Under the pieces are notes generated by a model that saw only the letters and a program-made list of their open reading frames with translations, did no database searches and was not told where the DNA came from. From positions 62,001 to 126,000 of the forward strand of contig NZ_JBHSHD010000002.1 in assembly GCF_042652785.1 (NCBI RefSeq): 64,000 nucleotides of DNA, in the 5' to 3' direction. This DNA is from Dokdonella_A ginsengisoli. GTDB taxonomy: Bacteria > Pseudomonadota > Gammaproteobacteria > Xanthomonadales > Rhodanobacteraceae. Positions within the stretch are counted from its first letter, which is position 1, and the number at the start of each line of letters is the position of its first letter. A program made the position numbers and the translations under genes. This document shows positions 42,169-51,257 of the stretch, piece by piece.

Positions 42169-43536
42169 GTGAGTCCGGATCGGCAGGATGACTACCTCGA
42201 GCGCGTCAAGGCCGAAATCCGCCTTGAAGCGGACGCCGCGCGCACGCGCGCGCCGCTGCCGCGCCGCGACCCGCCGCCGCGCCGGCCGCGTTCGACGCAG
42301 GGCGACGGCATCGAGCGCGAGCGTCTGGACTACTCGATCGCCGAACTGAGCGGGCCGCACTACATCGCCTTCGTCGACCACGTGTTCCGCGCGGTCCTGA
42401 AGCGCCAGCCCGACGACGCCGGCTCGACCATGCAGATCCGCCTGCTCGCCGCCGGTGCGCCGAAGGCCGAGGTGATCGGCAATCTGCGCTGGTCGCCGGA
42501 AGGCCGCCGCATCGGCACGCGCATCCGCGGCCTGCTGCCGCGCTACGTGCTGGCCAAGCTGGCGCGCCTGCCGGTGATCGGCTATGCGCTGCAATGGGGC
42601 ATCGCGTTCGCCGGGCTGCCGGTGCTGCTGCGCCACCAGCGCGCCGCCGACACCTCGGTTGCCGCCGGCTTCAACACGATCGCCGACGCGCAGCGCGACG
42701 CCGGGCACCGGCTGGACGAGGTGCAGGCCACACTCAGGACCGAACACGACCGGCGCAGCGACGAGCTGCGCGGCGAGATCCGCCGCCTGCAGCTGCGCGT
42801 GGACGATCTCGAACGGCGCGCGCACGAGTTCCAATTGCGCGCGGACTCGCTGGAAGGCCGCACCGGCGCCGCCGCGCACGAACTGGGCGAGCTGCGCCAG
42901 TACGTGCACGCGGCGAACCACTGGATCGCCTCGCTGCAGCGCAGCCTCGGCGATCTGGAGGAAGGCGCCGCCGCCGAGCGCGACAGCGCCGACGCGTTCG
43001 CCGCGTCGCTGCCGGAAGACGAAGGCGTCGCCGCCGCACGCCGCGAGCGCCATCGCGCGTGGAGTGCGGCGCTGGCCGAACGCCTGCCGCAGGCCGCGTC
43101 GGTGCTCGACCTGGGCAGCGGCGACGGCGCCTGGCCGGAGGCGCTGGCCGAACGTGGCTTCGACGCCGTCGGCGTCGAGGCGAACGCGCACCTGGTCGCA
43201 CGCGCGAAGGCCGGCCGCGTCGCGCAGGGCGATCCGGCAGCGGCGCTTGCGCGCTGCGCCGATGCCGGCCTCGACGCCATCAGCGTCAGCGCGAGCGTGC
43301 TCGCCGCGGACCCGGCCGCCACCGTCGAGCTGCTCGGACACGCGCGCCGCGCGCTCAAGCCTTCCGGCTGGCTGGCCCTGCGCTGCGAGCGCGAGCCGCA
43401 CCGGCTCGCCGCCGTCGACGGCGATGCGACGCGCTGGAGCGCGTGGCTCGCGGCGACCGGCTTCCAGACGCCGGCCATCGTGCGCGACGGCGACGCGGCG
43501 ATCGTCCTCGCCCGGCGCGGCGCAGGCGGCCCCTGA
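42169..43536 (+). CDS. DUF4214 / coiled-coil / SAM-methyltransferase protein
   Basis: 455 residues from GTG 42169 (GGGA upstream); ATG 42121 is an alternative. The DUF4214 domain spans ~50-110 (HYIAFVDHVFRAVLKRQPDD). A hydrophobic/amphipathic stretch (LARLPVIGYALQWGIAFAGL) may touch the membrane. Residues ~180-280 are a charged heptad-rich coiled coil (DELRGEIRRLQLRVDDLERR). The C-terminal class I methyltransferase starts ~305 (SVLDLGSGDGAWPEALAERG, VGVEANAHL). The layout recalls WbdD-type chain terminators where methylation ends the glycan and a coiled coil sets its length; this is inference. Confidence 0.8.
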   Translation: MSPDRQDDYLERVKAEIRLEADAARTRAPLPRRDPPPRRPRSTQGDGIERERLDYSIAELSGPHYIAFVDHVFRAVLKRQPDDAGSTMQIRLLAAGAPKAEVIGNLRWSPEGRRIGTRIRGLLPRYVLAKLARLPVIGYALQWGIAFAGLPVLLRHQRAADTSVAAGFNTIADAQRDAGHRLDEVQATLRTEHDRRSDELRGEIRRLQLRVDDLERRAHEFQLRADSLEGRTGAAAHELGELRQYVHAANHWIASLQRSLGDLEEGAAAERDSADAFAASLPEDEGVAAARRERHRAWSAALAERLPQAASVLDLGSGDGAWPEALAERGFDAVGVEANAHLVARAKAGRVAQGDPAAALARCADAGLDAISVSASVLAADPAATVELLGHARRALKPSGWLALRCEREPHRLAAVDGDATRWSAWLAATGFQTPAIVRDGDAAIVLARRGAGGP

Positions 43537-43549
43537 TGAGGATCGGCTG

Positions 43550-44632
43550 ATGAGGATCGCGATGCTGGTGCCGGGGCTGGCGCCGCACGACGCGGTCAGC
43601 AACGACACGCTCGGCATGACGCGCGCGCTGCGTGCGCAAGGGCACGAGGTGGCGCTGTTCGCGCCGCACGCATGCGGCGTCGACGAGACGATCCGCGCAC
43701 CGGCCGAGGTGGAGGCCTGGGCGCAGTCCGCGGACGACGTCATCGTCTATCACTACTGCGTCGGCTGGGACTTCCCGCTGGCGCTGTTCGGCCGCACGCG
43801 TGCGCGCCGCGTGCTGCGCTACCACAACATCACGCCGCCGGAATTCTTCACCGAGTGGGCCGAAGGCTACGTCGCCGCCTGCGCCGAAGGGCGCGGCCAG
43901 CTCGATCCCTACGCGGCGATGAACTGCGAGCTGTACCTGGGCTGCTCGCCGTACAACCTCGAGGATTTCCTGTCGCGCGGGGTCGATCCCGCGCGCTGCG
44001 CGCTGCTGCCGCCGTTCCACCAGGTCGAACAGCTGCGCTCCCTCGCCCCCGACGACCGGCGCCTGCCGCGCGGCGAGCCGCTGCTGCTGATGGTCGGACG
44101 GCTGGCGCCGAACAAGGCGCACTTCGACCTCGTCGACGCGCTCGCCGCGCTGCGCGCGATGGGCGCCGGCTCGGCCCATCTGCTCTCCGCCGGCAAGCTC
44201 GATCCGAATCTCTCGCGCTATGGCGAGGCGCTGGAAGATCACATCCAGCGCCGCGACACGCAGGACGCGGTGACGCTGATGCAGGACGCCAACGGCGCCG
44301 AGCTGCGCGCTGCGTTCGAGCGCGCCGACGCGCTGCTGATGCTGAGCCGGCACGAAGGCTTCTGCGTGCCGCTGATCGAGGCGATGGCGCTCGGCACGCC
44401 GGTGATCGCGCGCGCGACGAGCGCGATCCCGTGGACGCTCGGCGACGCCGGCCTGCTGTGGGACGGCGCCGACCCGCACGTGATCGCCGCCGCCGTGCAG
44501 CGTCTGTCCGGCGACGCGGAACTGCGCGAACACCTGCGCGCCGCCGGCAAGGCGCGCTACGCCTCGACGTTCGCACCGGCGGTGCTCGAGCGCGGCCTGG
44601 CCGAGGCGATGACCCGGGTAGCGCGCCGATGA
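43550..44632 (+). CDS. GT4-family glycosyltransferase
   Basis: 360 residues, GT-B fold. MLVPGLAPHDAVSNDTLGMT at the N-terminus, LMVGRLAPNKAHFDLVDALA and LSRHEGFCVPLIEAMALG at the donor site. Shares VIYHYCVGWDFP and RYHNITPPEFF with the next gene, so the two are tandem paralogues. The start lies in a small duplication: ATGAGGATCG occurs at 43536 and again at 43550, and the first copy encodes only MRIG before a stop overlapping this start. ATGA overlap with the next gene. Confidence 0.88.
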   Translation: MRIAMLVPGLAPHDAVSNDTLGMTRALRAQGHEVALFAPHACGVDETIRAPAEVEAWAQSADDVIVYHYCVGWDFPLALFGRTRARRVLRYHNITPPEFFTEWAEGYVAACAEGRGQLDPYAAMNCELYLGCSPYNLEDFLSRGVDPARCALLPPFHQVEQLRSLAPDDRRLPRGEPLLLMVGRLAPNKAHFDLVDALAALRAMGAGSAHLLSAGKLDPNLSRYGEALEDHIQRRDTQDAVTLMQDANGAELRAAFERADALLMLSRHEGFCVPLIEAMALGTPVIARATSAIPWTLGDAGLLWDGADPHVIAAAVQRLSGDAELREHLRAAGKARYASTFAPAVLERGLAEAMTRVARR

Positions 44633-45714
44633 AGGCCGCCCTGCTGCTGCCGGTGCTGGCGGGCAAGGATGCGGTCGGCAACGACACGCTGGCGATGGCC
44701 GCGCTGCTGCGCGAGCGCGGCCTGGAGACGCGCGTGTTCTGCGACGTCGCGCACGGCGTGGCCGAGACCACCTACTCGCCGGACACGCTGCTCGACTTCG
44801 CCGGCGGTCCCGACGACCTCGTCATCTACCACTTCTCGGTCGGCTGGCCGCAGGCGACCGAACTGGTCGCGCGCGCGCGCGGCTACCGCGTCGTGCGCTA
44901 CCACAACATCACGCCGCCGGAATTCTTCGCCGGCACCTCGCGCCTCTACGAAAGCGCCTGCGCCAAGGGACGCGAGGAGATTCCCGCCGTCGCGCGGCTC
45001 GGCTGCGAGCGCTATCTGGGCGCCTCGCGCTACAACCTCGACGAGCTGATCGCCTGCGGCGCGCCGGCCGATCGCGGCGCCGTGGTCGCACCGTTCCATC
45101 GCGTGGAGCAACTGCTGCGCGCCGAGGCCGACCTCGACCTGCTCGACGAACTCAACGACGGCACGCGCAACCTGCTGATGGTCGGACGCATCGCGCCGAA
45201 CAAGAACCACCTCGCGCTGATCGACGCGTTCGCCGCCTACGTCGACGCCTACGGCGATCCCACGCGCCTGCTCGTCGTCGGCAAGTCCGATCCGGGCCTG
45301 GACGCCTACAACCAGGCGATCCGCGCGCGCATCGACGAACACCGTCTCGGCGACCGCGTGTGGTGGCTGGAATCGCTGAGCGAGGCGCAGCTGAAGGCGG
45401 CCTATCTGGCCAGCCACGCGTTCCTGACGATGAGCCGCCACGAGGGCTTCTGCGTGCCGCTGATCGAGGCGATGGCGCTCGGCGTGCCGGTGCTGGCACA
45501 CGCCTCGAGCGCGATCCCGGAGACGATCGGCGACGGCGGCGTGCTCTGGAGCGAGGAGGATCCGTGGCTGTTCGCGGCCAGCCTCGCGCGGCTCGCCGAT
45601 GACGCGCACTTCCGCAACGACCTGCGCGATACGGCGCGACGCCGCTACGAGACGGAGTTCGCGCCGCACGTGCTGCGCGAGCGCTTCCTCGCCGCGCTGG
45701 AGCCGCTGTCGTGA
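44629..45714 (+). CDS. GT4-family glycosyltransferase
   Basis: 361 residues. LLLPVLAGKDAVGNDTLAMA, RYHNITPPEFFAGTSRLYES, NLLMVGRIAPNKNHLALIDA, MSRHEGFCVPLIEAMALGVP and a final helical cap. Closely related to the upstream gene over the full length, so they may add successive sugars of the same repeat. Starts within ATGA and ends in GTGA with the following gene, making a tightly coupled run. Confidence 0.88.
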   Translation: MKAALLLPVLAGKDAVGNDTLAMAALLRERGLETRVFCDVAHGVAETTYSPDTLLDFAGGPDDLVIYHFSVGWPQATELVARARGYRVVRYHNITPPEFFAGTSRLYESACAKGREEIPAVARLGCERYLGASRYNLDELIACGAPADRGAVVAPFHRVEQLLRAEADLDLLDELNDGTRNLLMVGRIAPNKNHLALIDAFAAYVDAYGDPTRLLVVGKSDPGLDAYNQAIRARIDEHRLGDRVWWLESLSEAQLKAAYLASHAFLTMSRHEGFCVPLIEAMALGVPVLAHASSAIPETIGDGGVLWSEEDPWLFAASLARLADDAHFRNDLRDTARRRYETEFAPHVLRERFLAALEPLS

Positions 45715-46898
45715 AGCGCGTCGCCATCGTCGTGCCGCGCTGTCACGAATCGCTGGTCGGCGGCGCCGAAGCGCTGGGCTGGCAGTACGCGACCCTGCTG
45801 GCGGACGAGTACGCGGTCGACGTGCTGACCACCACCGCGAGCGACTACGTCAGCTGGGCGAACGACCTGCCCGAAGGCGTGGAACGCCGTGACGGCGTCG
45901 CGATCCACCGCTTCCGCGTCGCGCGCGGCCGCGACGGCTACTTCCACGACCTGCATCGCCGCCTGCTGGCGCATTTCGCCGCGCGCGCGGACGCGAGCGA
46001 CGGACGCGTCGCGTGGCCCGAGGCGCTGCAGGAGGAATTCATCCGCTCGCAGGGGCCGGTGTGCCCGGACCTGATCGCGCATCTGGCGCGGGCCGGCGAC
46101 GACTACGCCGCGGTGATCTTCCTGACGTACCTGTATCCGACCACCTACGACGGCGCGCGCGCGCTGCCGCACCGGCGCTGGGCGATCGTGCCGACCCTGC
46201 ACGACGAGCCCGCCGGGCATTTCGGCGTGTTCGCGCAGATGGCGCGGCACACGCCGCGCCTGCTCTGGAACACGCCGGCCGAACGCCGCCTCGGCGCGAG
46301 GCTGTGGAACGTCGACGCCGGCAATCTCGTCGCCATGACCGTGGCGACGCAAACGGTGGCGCCGGCGCGCGAGTCGACGCCGTACCTGCTCTACAGCGGC
46401 CGCATCGACACGCACAAGGGCTGCGCGATGCTGCTCGACGCGTTCGGCAGCTACAGCCGCGAACGGCCGTCCGACCTGCGCCTGCTGCTGACCGGCGCCG
46501 ACAAGCTCGGCGTGCAGCAGTCCGAGCACGTGCGCTATCTCGGCTTCGTCAGCGACGAGCGCAAGCTGGCCCTGATGGCGGGCGCGCTCGCCTTCGTGCA
46601 TCCCTCGCCGTACGAGAGCCTGAGCATCGTCGCACTCGAGGCGATGGCACAGGGCACGCCGATCGTGGTCAACGGCGAGTGCGAAACCCTCGCCGACCAC
46701 GTCGAGGCCAGCGGCAGCGGCTTCGTGTTCCGCGGCGAAGCCGGACTGCACGCGGCGATCGACGCCGTGCGCGCGCTCGACGCGCCCGCGCGCGCCGAGC
46801 AGGCGCGACGCGCGCGGGCCTACGTGCTCGACCACTACAGCCGCGAGCAGGTGCGCGCACGGCTGATCGCGGAAATCGAGGCGCTGGCGGCAAACTGA
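45711..46898 (+). CDS. GT4-family glycosyltransferase
   Basis: 395 residues, GTG start overlapping the preceding stop (GTGA). N-terminal IVVPRCHESLVGGAEALGWQ shows the G-G-A-E acceptor loop; donor side YLLYSGRIDTHKGCAMLLDA and VHPSPYESLSIVALEAMAQG. More distant from the two upstream transferases. Last gene of the plus arm, convergent with phoQ across a repeat element. Confidence 0.87.
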   Translation: MKRVAIVVPRCHESLVGGAEALGWQYATLLADEYAVDVLTTTASDYVSWANDLPEGVERRDGVAIHRFRVARGRDGYFHDLHRRLLAHFAARADASDGRVAWPEALQEEFIRSQGPVCPDLIAHLARAGDDYAAVIFLTYLYPTTYDGARALPHRRWAIVPTLHDEPAGHFGVFAQMARHTPRLLWNTPAERRLGARLWNVDAGNLVAMTVATQTVAPARESTPYLLYSGRIDTHKGCAMLLDAFGSYSRERPSDLRLLLTGADKLGVQQSEHVRYLGFVSDERKLALMAGALAFVHPSPYESLSIVALEAMAQGTPIVVNGECETLADHVEASGSGFVFRGEAGLHAAIDAVRALDAPARAEQARRARAYVLDHYSREQVRARLIAEIEALAAN

Positions 46899-46937
46899 GC
46901 CGGCCGCGTGCCCGGCTGTCGCGCGGACGAAGCTGCC

Positions 46938-47019
46938 CTCTCGCAGAGACACGCAGTCCGCAGAGGACAGACGAAAGCCCGGCTTTTTTCTCCGCGACCT
47001 CTGCGCCTCTGCGAGAACC
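46938..47019. repeat. Diverged copy of the CGCAGAGG hairpin repeat
   Basis: Left arm 46938-46979 (CTCTCGCAGAGACACGCAG...) and right arm 46981-47019 (...GACCTCTGCGCCTCTGCGAG) pair imperfectly. AAGCCCGGCTTTTTT at the centre could also act as a short terminator between the convergent GT4 and phoQ genes. Related to 32900-32976. Confidence 0.7.
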
Positions 47020-47051
47020 GTCTTTCTCGGCCGCTCTCGCGACCCAGAGAT

Positions 47052-48440
47052 TCAGCGCGCCGCCAGACGCATCGAGAAGCGCGCACCGCCGAGGTTGGGC
47101 GAGTGGTCGACGACCAGCTCGCCGCGATAGGCCTTGAGGATGTCCTGCACGATGGCCAGGCCGATGCCGTGGCCCTGCACGCGTTCGTCGCCGCGCACGC
47201 CGCGCTGCAGCAGATGCTCGATCTTGTCGTCCGGGATGCCGGGACCGTCGTCTTCCACCATCACCACCAGGCCGGCGCGCTTTCCGGCCGCGGCCGGCTG
47301 CGGCTGCGCGGTCAGCAACACGCGGCGCCGCGCCCACTTGAACGCGTTCTCGAGCAGGTTGCCGAGCAGCTCGAGCAGGTCGCCCTGGTCGCCGTGGAAA
47401 CGCGCGCCCGGATCGATGTCGAATTCGCACAGGATCGATTTCGACGCGTAGACCTTCTCCAGGCTGCGCACGACCTCTTCCGCGTACGGCTCCAGCGGCA
47501 GCGGCGCGGCGAAGGTCTGGTGGCCGGACGTCGCCGCGCGAGAGAGCTGGTAGGCGACGATCTCGTCCATGCGCCCGACCTGCTCGAGCACCGTCCAGCG
47601 CAGGTCCTTGCCGTCGGCTCCGGTCTCCAGCTGGCTGCGCATGACGGCCAGCGGCGTCTTCAGGCTGTGCGCGAGGTCGGACAGGGTGTTGCGATAGCGC
47701 TTGACGCGCTCGCGCTCGGCCTCGATGAAGTTGTTGATGTTCGCGGTCAGGCCCGACAGCTCGATCGGATAGTCGCGGTCGAGCTGTTCCTGCGCGCCGT
47801 GCTCGACGCGGCGAAGATCGCCGGCGACGCGGCGCAGCGGCGACAGGCTCCAGCGCAGCACGCCGAGCAGCAGCAGCAGCAGGACCACGCCGAGCGAGCC
47901 CAGCCACGTCGCCAGCGTGCGGCGATAGACGTCGACTTGGCGCTGCAGGGCGCGGCTGTCTTCGGCGATGTGGAAGGTCACGTGCAGTTCGTTCTTCGCG
48001 CCGGCGTTCCACACCACGCCCTGCGACAGCACGAACAGGCTGCCTTCGGACGTCGCCACCGGACCGCGGAAGCGGATCTCGCCCGGATCGAGCTCGTCGG
48101 AGAACGGCAGTTCGCGTCCGGCCGCCGAGGCCGAGCGCCATTCCTTTTCCTTCGCGCCGACGACCTTGCCGCCGACGATGCCGGCGTACAGGCCGGTCGC
48201 GGTCGGCTGGTCGAAGCGCGAATCGGGCCCGACGTCCGGCGGAATCAGCGCGCCGGCGCGATTGGGATCGGAACTGGCCAGATAGGTGTACAGGTAGCCC
48301 TGCAGGCGCTCGCGCAGGCCGCTCTCGGCCGCCAGATAGAACGCGTTGTCGAGCGCGAAGAACGCCAGCGCAAGGAAGGCGGCCAGTACCAGACCGGCCG
48401 CCGCCAGCGAGCGCGCCTGCAGCGAAAGCGGACGCGCCAT
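47052..48440 (-). CDS. phoQ: Two-component sensor histidine kinase (PhoQ-type)
   Basis: 462 residues. Two membrane helices (~10-30, ~180-200) flank a ~140-residue periplasmic sensor, followed by a HAMP-like segment (RWSLSPLRRVAGDLRRVEHG). Kinase boxes: H in LSDLAHSLKTPLAVMRSQLE, N in LLGNLLENAFKWARRRV, G1 in VEDDGPGIPDD, G2 in GHGIGLAIV. Gene order and architecture match PhoPQ of xanthomonads; the physiological signal (Mg2+, Ca2+ or envelope stress) is not readable. 16 bp after phoP. Confidence 0.87.
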   Translation of the reverse strand: MARPLSLQARSLAAAGLVLAAFLALAFFALDNAFYLAAESGLRERLQGYLYTYLASSDPNRAGALIPPDVGPDSRFDQPTATGLYAGIVGGKVVGAKEKEWRSASAAGRELPFSDELDPGEIRFRGPVATSEGSLFVLSQGVVWNAGAKNELHVTFHIAEDSRALQRQVDVYRRTLATWLGSLGVVLLLLLLGVLRWSLSPLRRVAGDLRRVEHGAQEQLDRDYPIELSGLTANINNFIEAERERVKRYRNTLSDLAHSLKTPLAVMRSQLETGADGKDLRWTVLEQVGRMDEIVAYQLSRAATSGHQTFAAPLPLEPYAEEVVRSLEKVYASKSILCEFDIDPGARFHGDQGDLLELLGNLLENAFKWARRRVLLTAQPQPAAAGKRAGLVVMVEDDGPGIPDDKIEHLLQRGVRGDERVQGHGIGLAIVQDILKAYRGELVVDHSPNLGGARFSMRLAAR

Positions 48441-48456
48441 GCGCGCTTGCCCCCTC

Positions 48457-49167
48457 TCAGGCTTCGGTCTTGGCTTCTTCGACCGGCGTGTCGCTGCGTT
48501 CGAGCGCGAAGCGGTAGCCGCGGCCGCGCACGGTCTCGATCGGCTTGATCGCGTTGTCCGGATCGAGCTTGCGGCGCAGGCGTCCGATGAACACCTCCAG
48601 CACGTTCGAATCGCGATCGAAATCCTGCTGGTAGATGTGCTCGGTGAGATCGGCCTTCGACACCAGCTCGCCGGCGTGCAGCATCAGGTACTCGAGCACC
48701 TTGTACTCGTAGCTGGTCAGGTCGACCGTGCCGCCGTTGACGGCGACCGTCTGCGCGGTCGTGTCGAGCACCACCGGACCGCATTCGAGCGTCGGCCGCG
48801 ACCAGCCGCTGGCGCGGCGCACGAGCGCATTGAGACGCGCCAGCAGTTCCTCGACGTGGAACGGCTTGACCAGGTAGTCGTCGGCGCCGTTCTTCAGGCC
48901 CTGCACCTTGTCCTGCCAGCTCGAGCGCGCCGTGAGGATCAGGATCGGATAGCGCTGGCCCGCTTCGCGCAGCTGCTTGACCAGGTCCATGCCCGAGAGC
49001 TTGGGCAGGCCCAGATCGATGATCGCGACGTCGAACGGCACTTCGCGGCCCAGGTACAGGCCTTCCTCGCCGTCACCGGCGGCGTCGACCGCGAAGCCGT
49101 CGCGCTTGAGCCGCGCGGCCAGGGTTTCGCGCAACGGGGCTTCGTCTTCCACCAGCAATACGCGCAT
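48457..49167 (-). CDS. phoP: Two-component response regulator (PhoP-type)
   Basis: 236 residues. Receiver domain with acidic pair in LVEDEA, phosphorylation site D51 in IIDLGLP, and LVKPFHVEEL lysine. C-terminal OmpR-type winged helix (LTSYEYKVLEYLMLH, FIGRLRRKL, TVRGRGYRF). Ribosome site GGAGAACGAC. Transcribed with phoQ; the PepSY gene 45 bp upstream may belong to the same transcript. Confidence 0.92.
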   Translation of the reverse strand: MRVLLVEDEAPLRETLAARLKRDGFAVDAAGDGEEGLYLGREVPFDVAIIDLGLPKLSGMDLVKQLREAGQRYPILILTARSSWQDKVQGLKNGADDYLVKPFHVEELLARLNALVRRASGWSRPTLECGPVVLDTTAQTVAVNGGTVDLTSYEYKVLEYLMLHAGELVSKADLTEHIYQQDFDRDSNVLEVFIGRLRRKLDPDNAIKPIETVRGRGYRFALERSDTPVEEAKTEA

Positions 49168-49212
49168 GTCGTTCTCCGTAGGATGTTGCGTCCAGTTCGC
49201 GCCGGGCCGGCG

Positions 49213-49470
49213 TCATTGCTCCGCAGGCACTTGGATGACACGCACCTGACCGTCGCGCGTCAGGATCTTGACGCGGTAGACCTTGCGCTTGCCGACGTTC
49301 AAGGTCTGCACCGACAGCACCTTGCCGTCGGCCTGCCGCTGCGCCTGCGCCACCGCCTCCTGCACGCTGACTTCGCGCGCGACGACGGGTGCGGACCCGA
49401 TGGCCGCGCACGACAGCATCAGGAAGAGCACCAGCAGGCTTGTTCCGCGTCGGGCTTGCATCGTCCTCAT
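49213..49470 (-). CDS. Small exported PepSY-domain protein
   Basis: 85 residues. Signal peptide (SLLVLFLMLSCAAIGSAPVV) and a short PepSY fold: VSVQEAVAQAQRQADGKVLS, KRKVYRVKILTRDGQVRVIQ. PepSY proteins inhibit proteases or act as periplasmic modulators. Its position just upstream of phoP-phoQ recalls small periplasmic partners of sensor kinases. ATG 49470 chosen; ATGs at 49461 and 49482 are also possible. Confidence 0.75.
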   Translation of the reverse strand: MRTMQARRGTSLLVLFLMLSCAAIGSAPVVAREVSVQEAVAQAQRQADGKVLSVQTLNVGKRKVYRVKILTRDGQVRVIQVPAEQ

Positions 49471-49567
49471 CTTAGCCGGCATGCCAGTCCACGCAAAAGC
49501 GTAGCGACGCGGCAGTCTCGGCAGATTCCATTGAATTGCGGCTGAATTTCGCGCGCCGGTTCCGGCC

Positions 49568-51169
49568 TCAGTCGCCGGCGAGCGCAGCGCGCAGCGGCGC
49601 CAGGCGTTCGCCGTAGCGCGCCGCGCGTGCGGTGTCGCGATACAGCGGCTGCTGCACCTGCGCCGCGCTGGCGCTGCGCACGTCGCGCCGCACGGTGTGG
49701 AAGTCCACGCAGCCGCGCTCGAACGGCAGGCCGCAGAATTCCAGCAGGGCACGGATTTCCGCCTCCGGCGCGGCGAGCAGCGCCTCGTGAGGCTGTACGC
49801 GCACGTGCTGCGGGTGGCGCAACTCCCAGAGCCGGCTCAGGCGATCGTAGGCACGCCAGCAGGCACCCAGGTCGGCGAAGTCGTAGGCGTACGTCGCGCG
49901 GCCCGGTGCGAACAGCTGCTTGTAGCAAGACCAGCAGGTCTCGAGCGGATCGCGGCGGCAGTCGACGATCTTCGCGCCCGGCAGCATCGCGCGGATCGCG
50001 CCGACGAACGTCCAGTTGTCCGGCAGCTTGTCGGTCGAACGCGGCCGGCGCGCGCGCCAGCGCGCCGTGCGCGCGAGATAGTCGCGGCCCAGGCGCTCCC
50101 AGTCGGCCGCCGTCGCCTGTGCCGCCCAGTGCGGAAACGGCCGGCCGCGCCGTCGCGACTCCTGCGCGAGGACGATCGGCAGGTCGGGCAATTCGCTGGC
50201 GCCTTCGACGAGCGAATGCGCAGCAAGGATCTGCTCGACCAGGGTGGTGCCCGAGCGCGGCATGCCGAGCACGAAGACGACGTCCTCGCCCAATGCCGCC
50301 GGGGCCTGCGGCGGCGGCGCGTCGAAAGCCAGGCGGATCGCCTCGATCTCGCGGCCGAAAGCGTCGGCGCTCCAGTCGAGCCGGCGCCGCGCGAGCGCAT
50401 TCGCGCGTGCGAACGCCGACAGCGCGTCGTCGTAGCGCGCGGCGTCCTCGCAGACCTTGCCCAGCGCGAAGGCGAGCGCCGAACGTGCCTCGTCGCCGAG
50501 CGTCGCGTCGCCGGCAAGGCGTTCGAGCGCGGCGGTTTCGTCCGCGTCGAGCCGCACCGTCTTCAGGTCGACCAGGCTGAACCAGGCCTGGTAGGCGCGC
50601 GGCCCGCCCTGCCCGACCAGCGTGCGGTATTCGGCGGCGGTTTCGTCGATGTGCCCCTGCGCCTGCAGGCTGCGCGCGACCAGCAGCCGCGCCAGCGCAT
50701 GCGTGGGCGCATGCGCCAGCGCGCGGCGACCGCAGGCGAGCGCTGGCGCGTGCAGGCCGTGGCGATCGAACTGCCGGCCGAGGCGGAACAGGGTGTCGGC
50801 CTCGGCGGGCGCGAGGCGCTCCGCGCGACGCAGCAGGGCCTGCGCCTCGTCCGCGTCGCCGAGGTCGAGCCTGACCTCGGCCAGCTGGACCAGAATCGAG
50901 ACGTCGTCCGGCTGCCCCTCGAGCGCGCGGCGGTAGATCGCCTCGGCCTGCGCACGACGGCCGCGGCGCTGTTCGAGCAAGCCGTGCAGACGCAGGGTTT
51001 CCAGATGCGAGGGTGCCGATGCGAGCGCCGCGGCCAGGGCGCGTTCGGCGCCGTCGGGGTCGCCGCGACGCAGACGCTGCGCCGCCTCCTGCAACGATGC
51101 GACGACAGGCGGCGCCAGCCCGCGCAGGCGTTCGGCGGGGCCGGGCGCAAGGCGACTGGCGGAGTTCAT
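49568..51169 (-). CDS. TPR-repeat sulfotransferase
   Basis: 533 residues. Residues ~20-270 are tetratricopeptide repeats (AIYRRALEGQPDDVSILVQL, DEAQALLRRAERLAPAEADT). Residues ~280-520 are a sulfotransferase with the PAPS loop VFVLGMPRSGTTLVEQIL and 3'-phosphate site KIVDCRRDPLETCWSCYKQ. Could sulfate a glycan or protein; a second sulfotransferase module is fused in the polysaccharide locus. Target unknown. Alone between the PepSY gene and amt. Confidence 0.87.
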   Translation of the reverse strand: MNSASRLAPGPAERLRGLAPPVVASLQEAAQRLRRGDPDGAERALAAALASAPSHLETLRLHGLLEQRRGRRAQAEAIYRRALEGQPDDVSILVQLAEVRLDLGDADEAQALLRRAERLAPAEADTLFRLGRQFDRHGLHAPALACGRRALAHAPTHALARLLVARSLQAQGHIDETAAEYRTLVGQGGPRAYQAWFSLVDLKTVRLDADETAALERLAGDATLGDEARSALAFALGKVCEDAARYDDALSAFARANALARRRLDWSADAFGREIEAIRLAFDAPPPQAPAALGEDVVFVLGMPRSGTTLVEQILAAHSLVEGASELPDLPIVLAQESRRRGRPFPHWAAQATAADWERLGRDYLARTARWRARRPRSTDKLPDNWTFVGAIRAMLPGAKIVDCRRDPLETCWSCYKQLFAPGRATYAYDFADLGACWRAYDRLSRLWELRHPQHVRVQPHEALLAAPEAEIRALLEFCGLPFERGCVDFHTVRRDVRSASAAQVQQPLYRDTARAARYGERLAPLRAALAGD

Positions 51170-51257
51170 CGCGCGGAAGGCCCCGTCTTCGGCGGAAACC
51201 GCGCGAGCTTAGCAAAGCGCCGGCGCGGGGGAAGCCGCGCCGGCGCGGACGCCGGAC

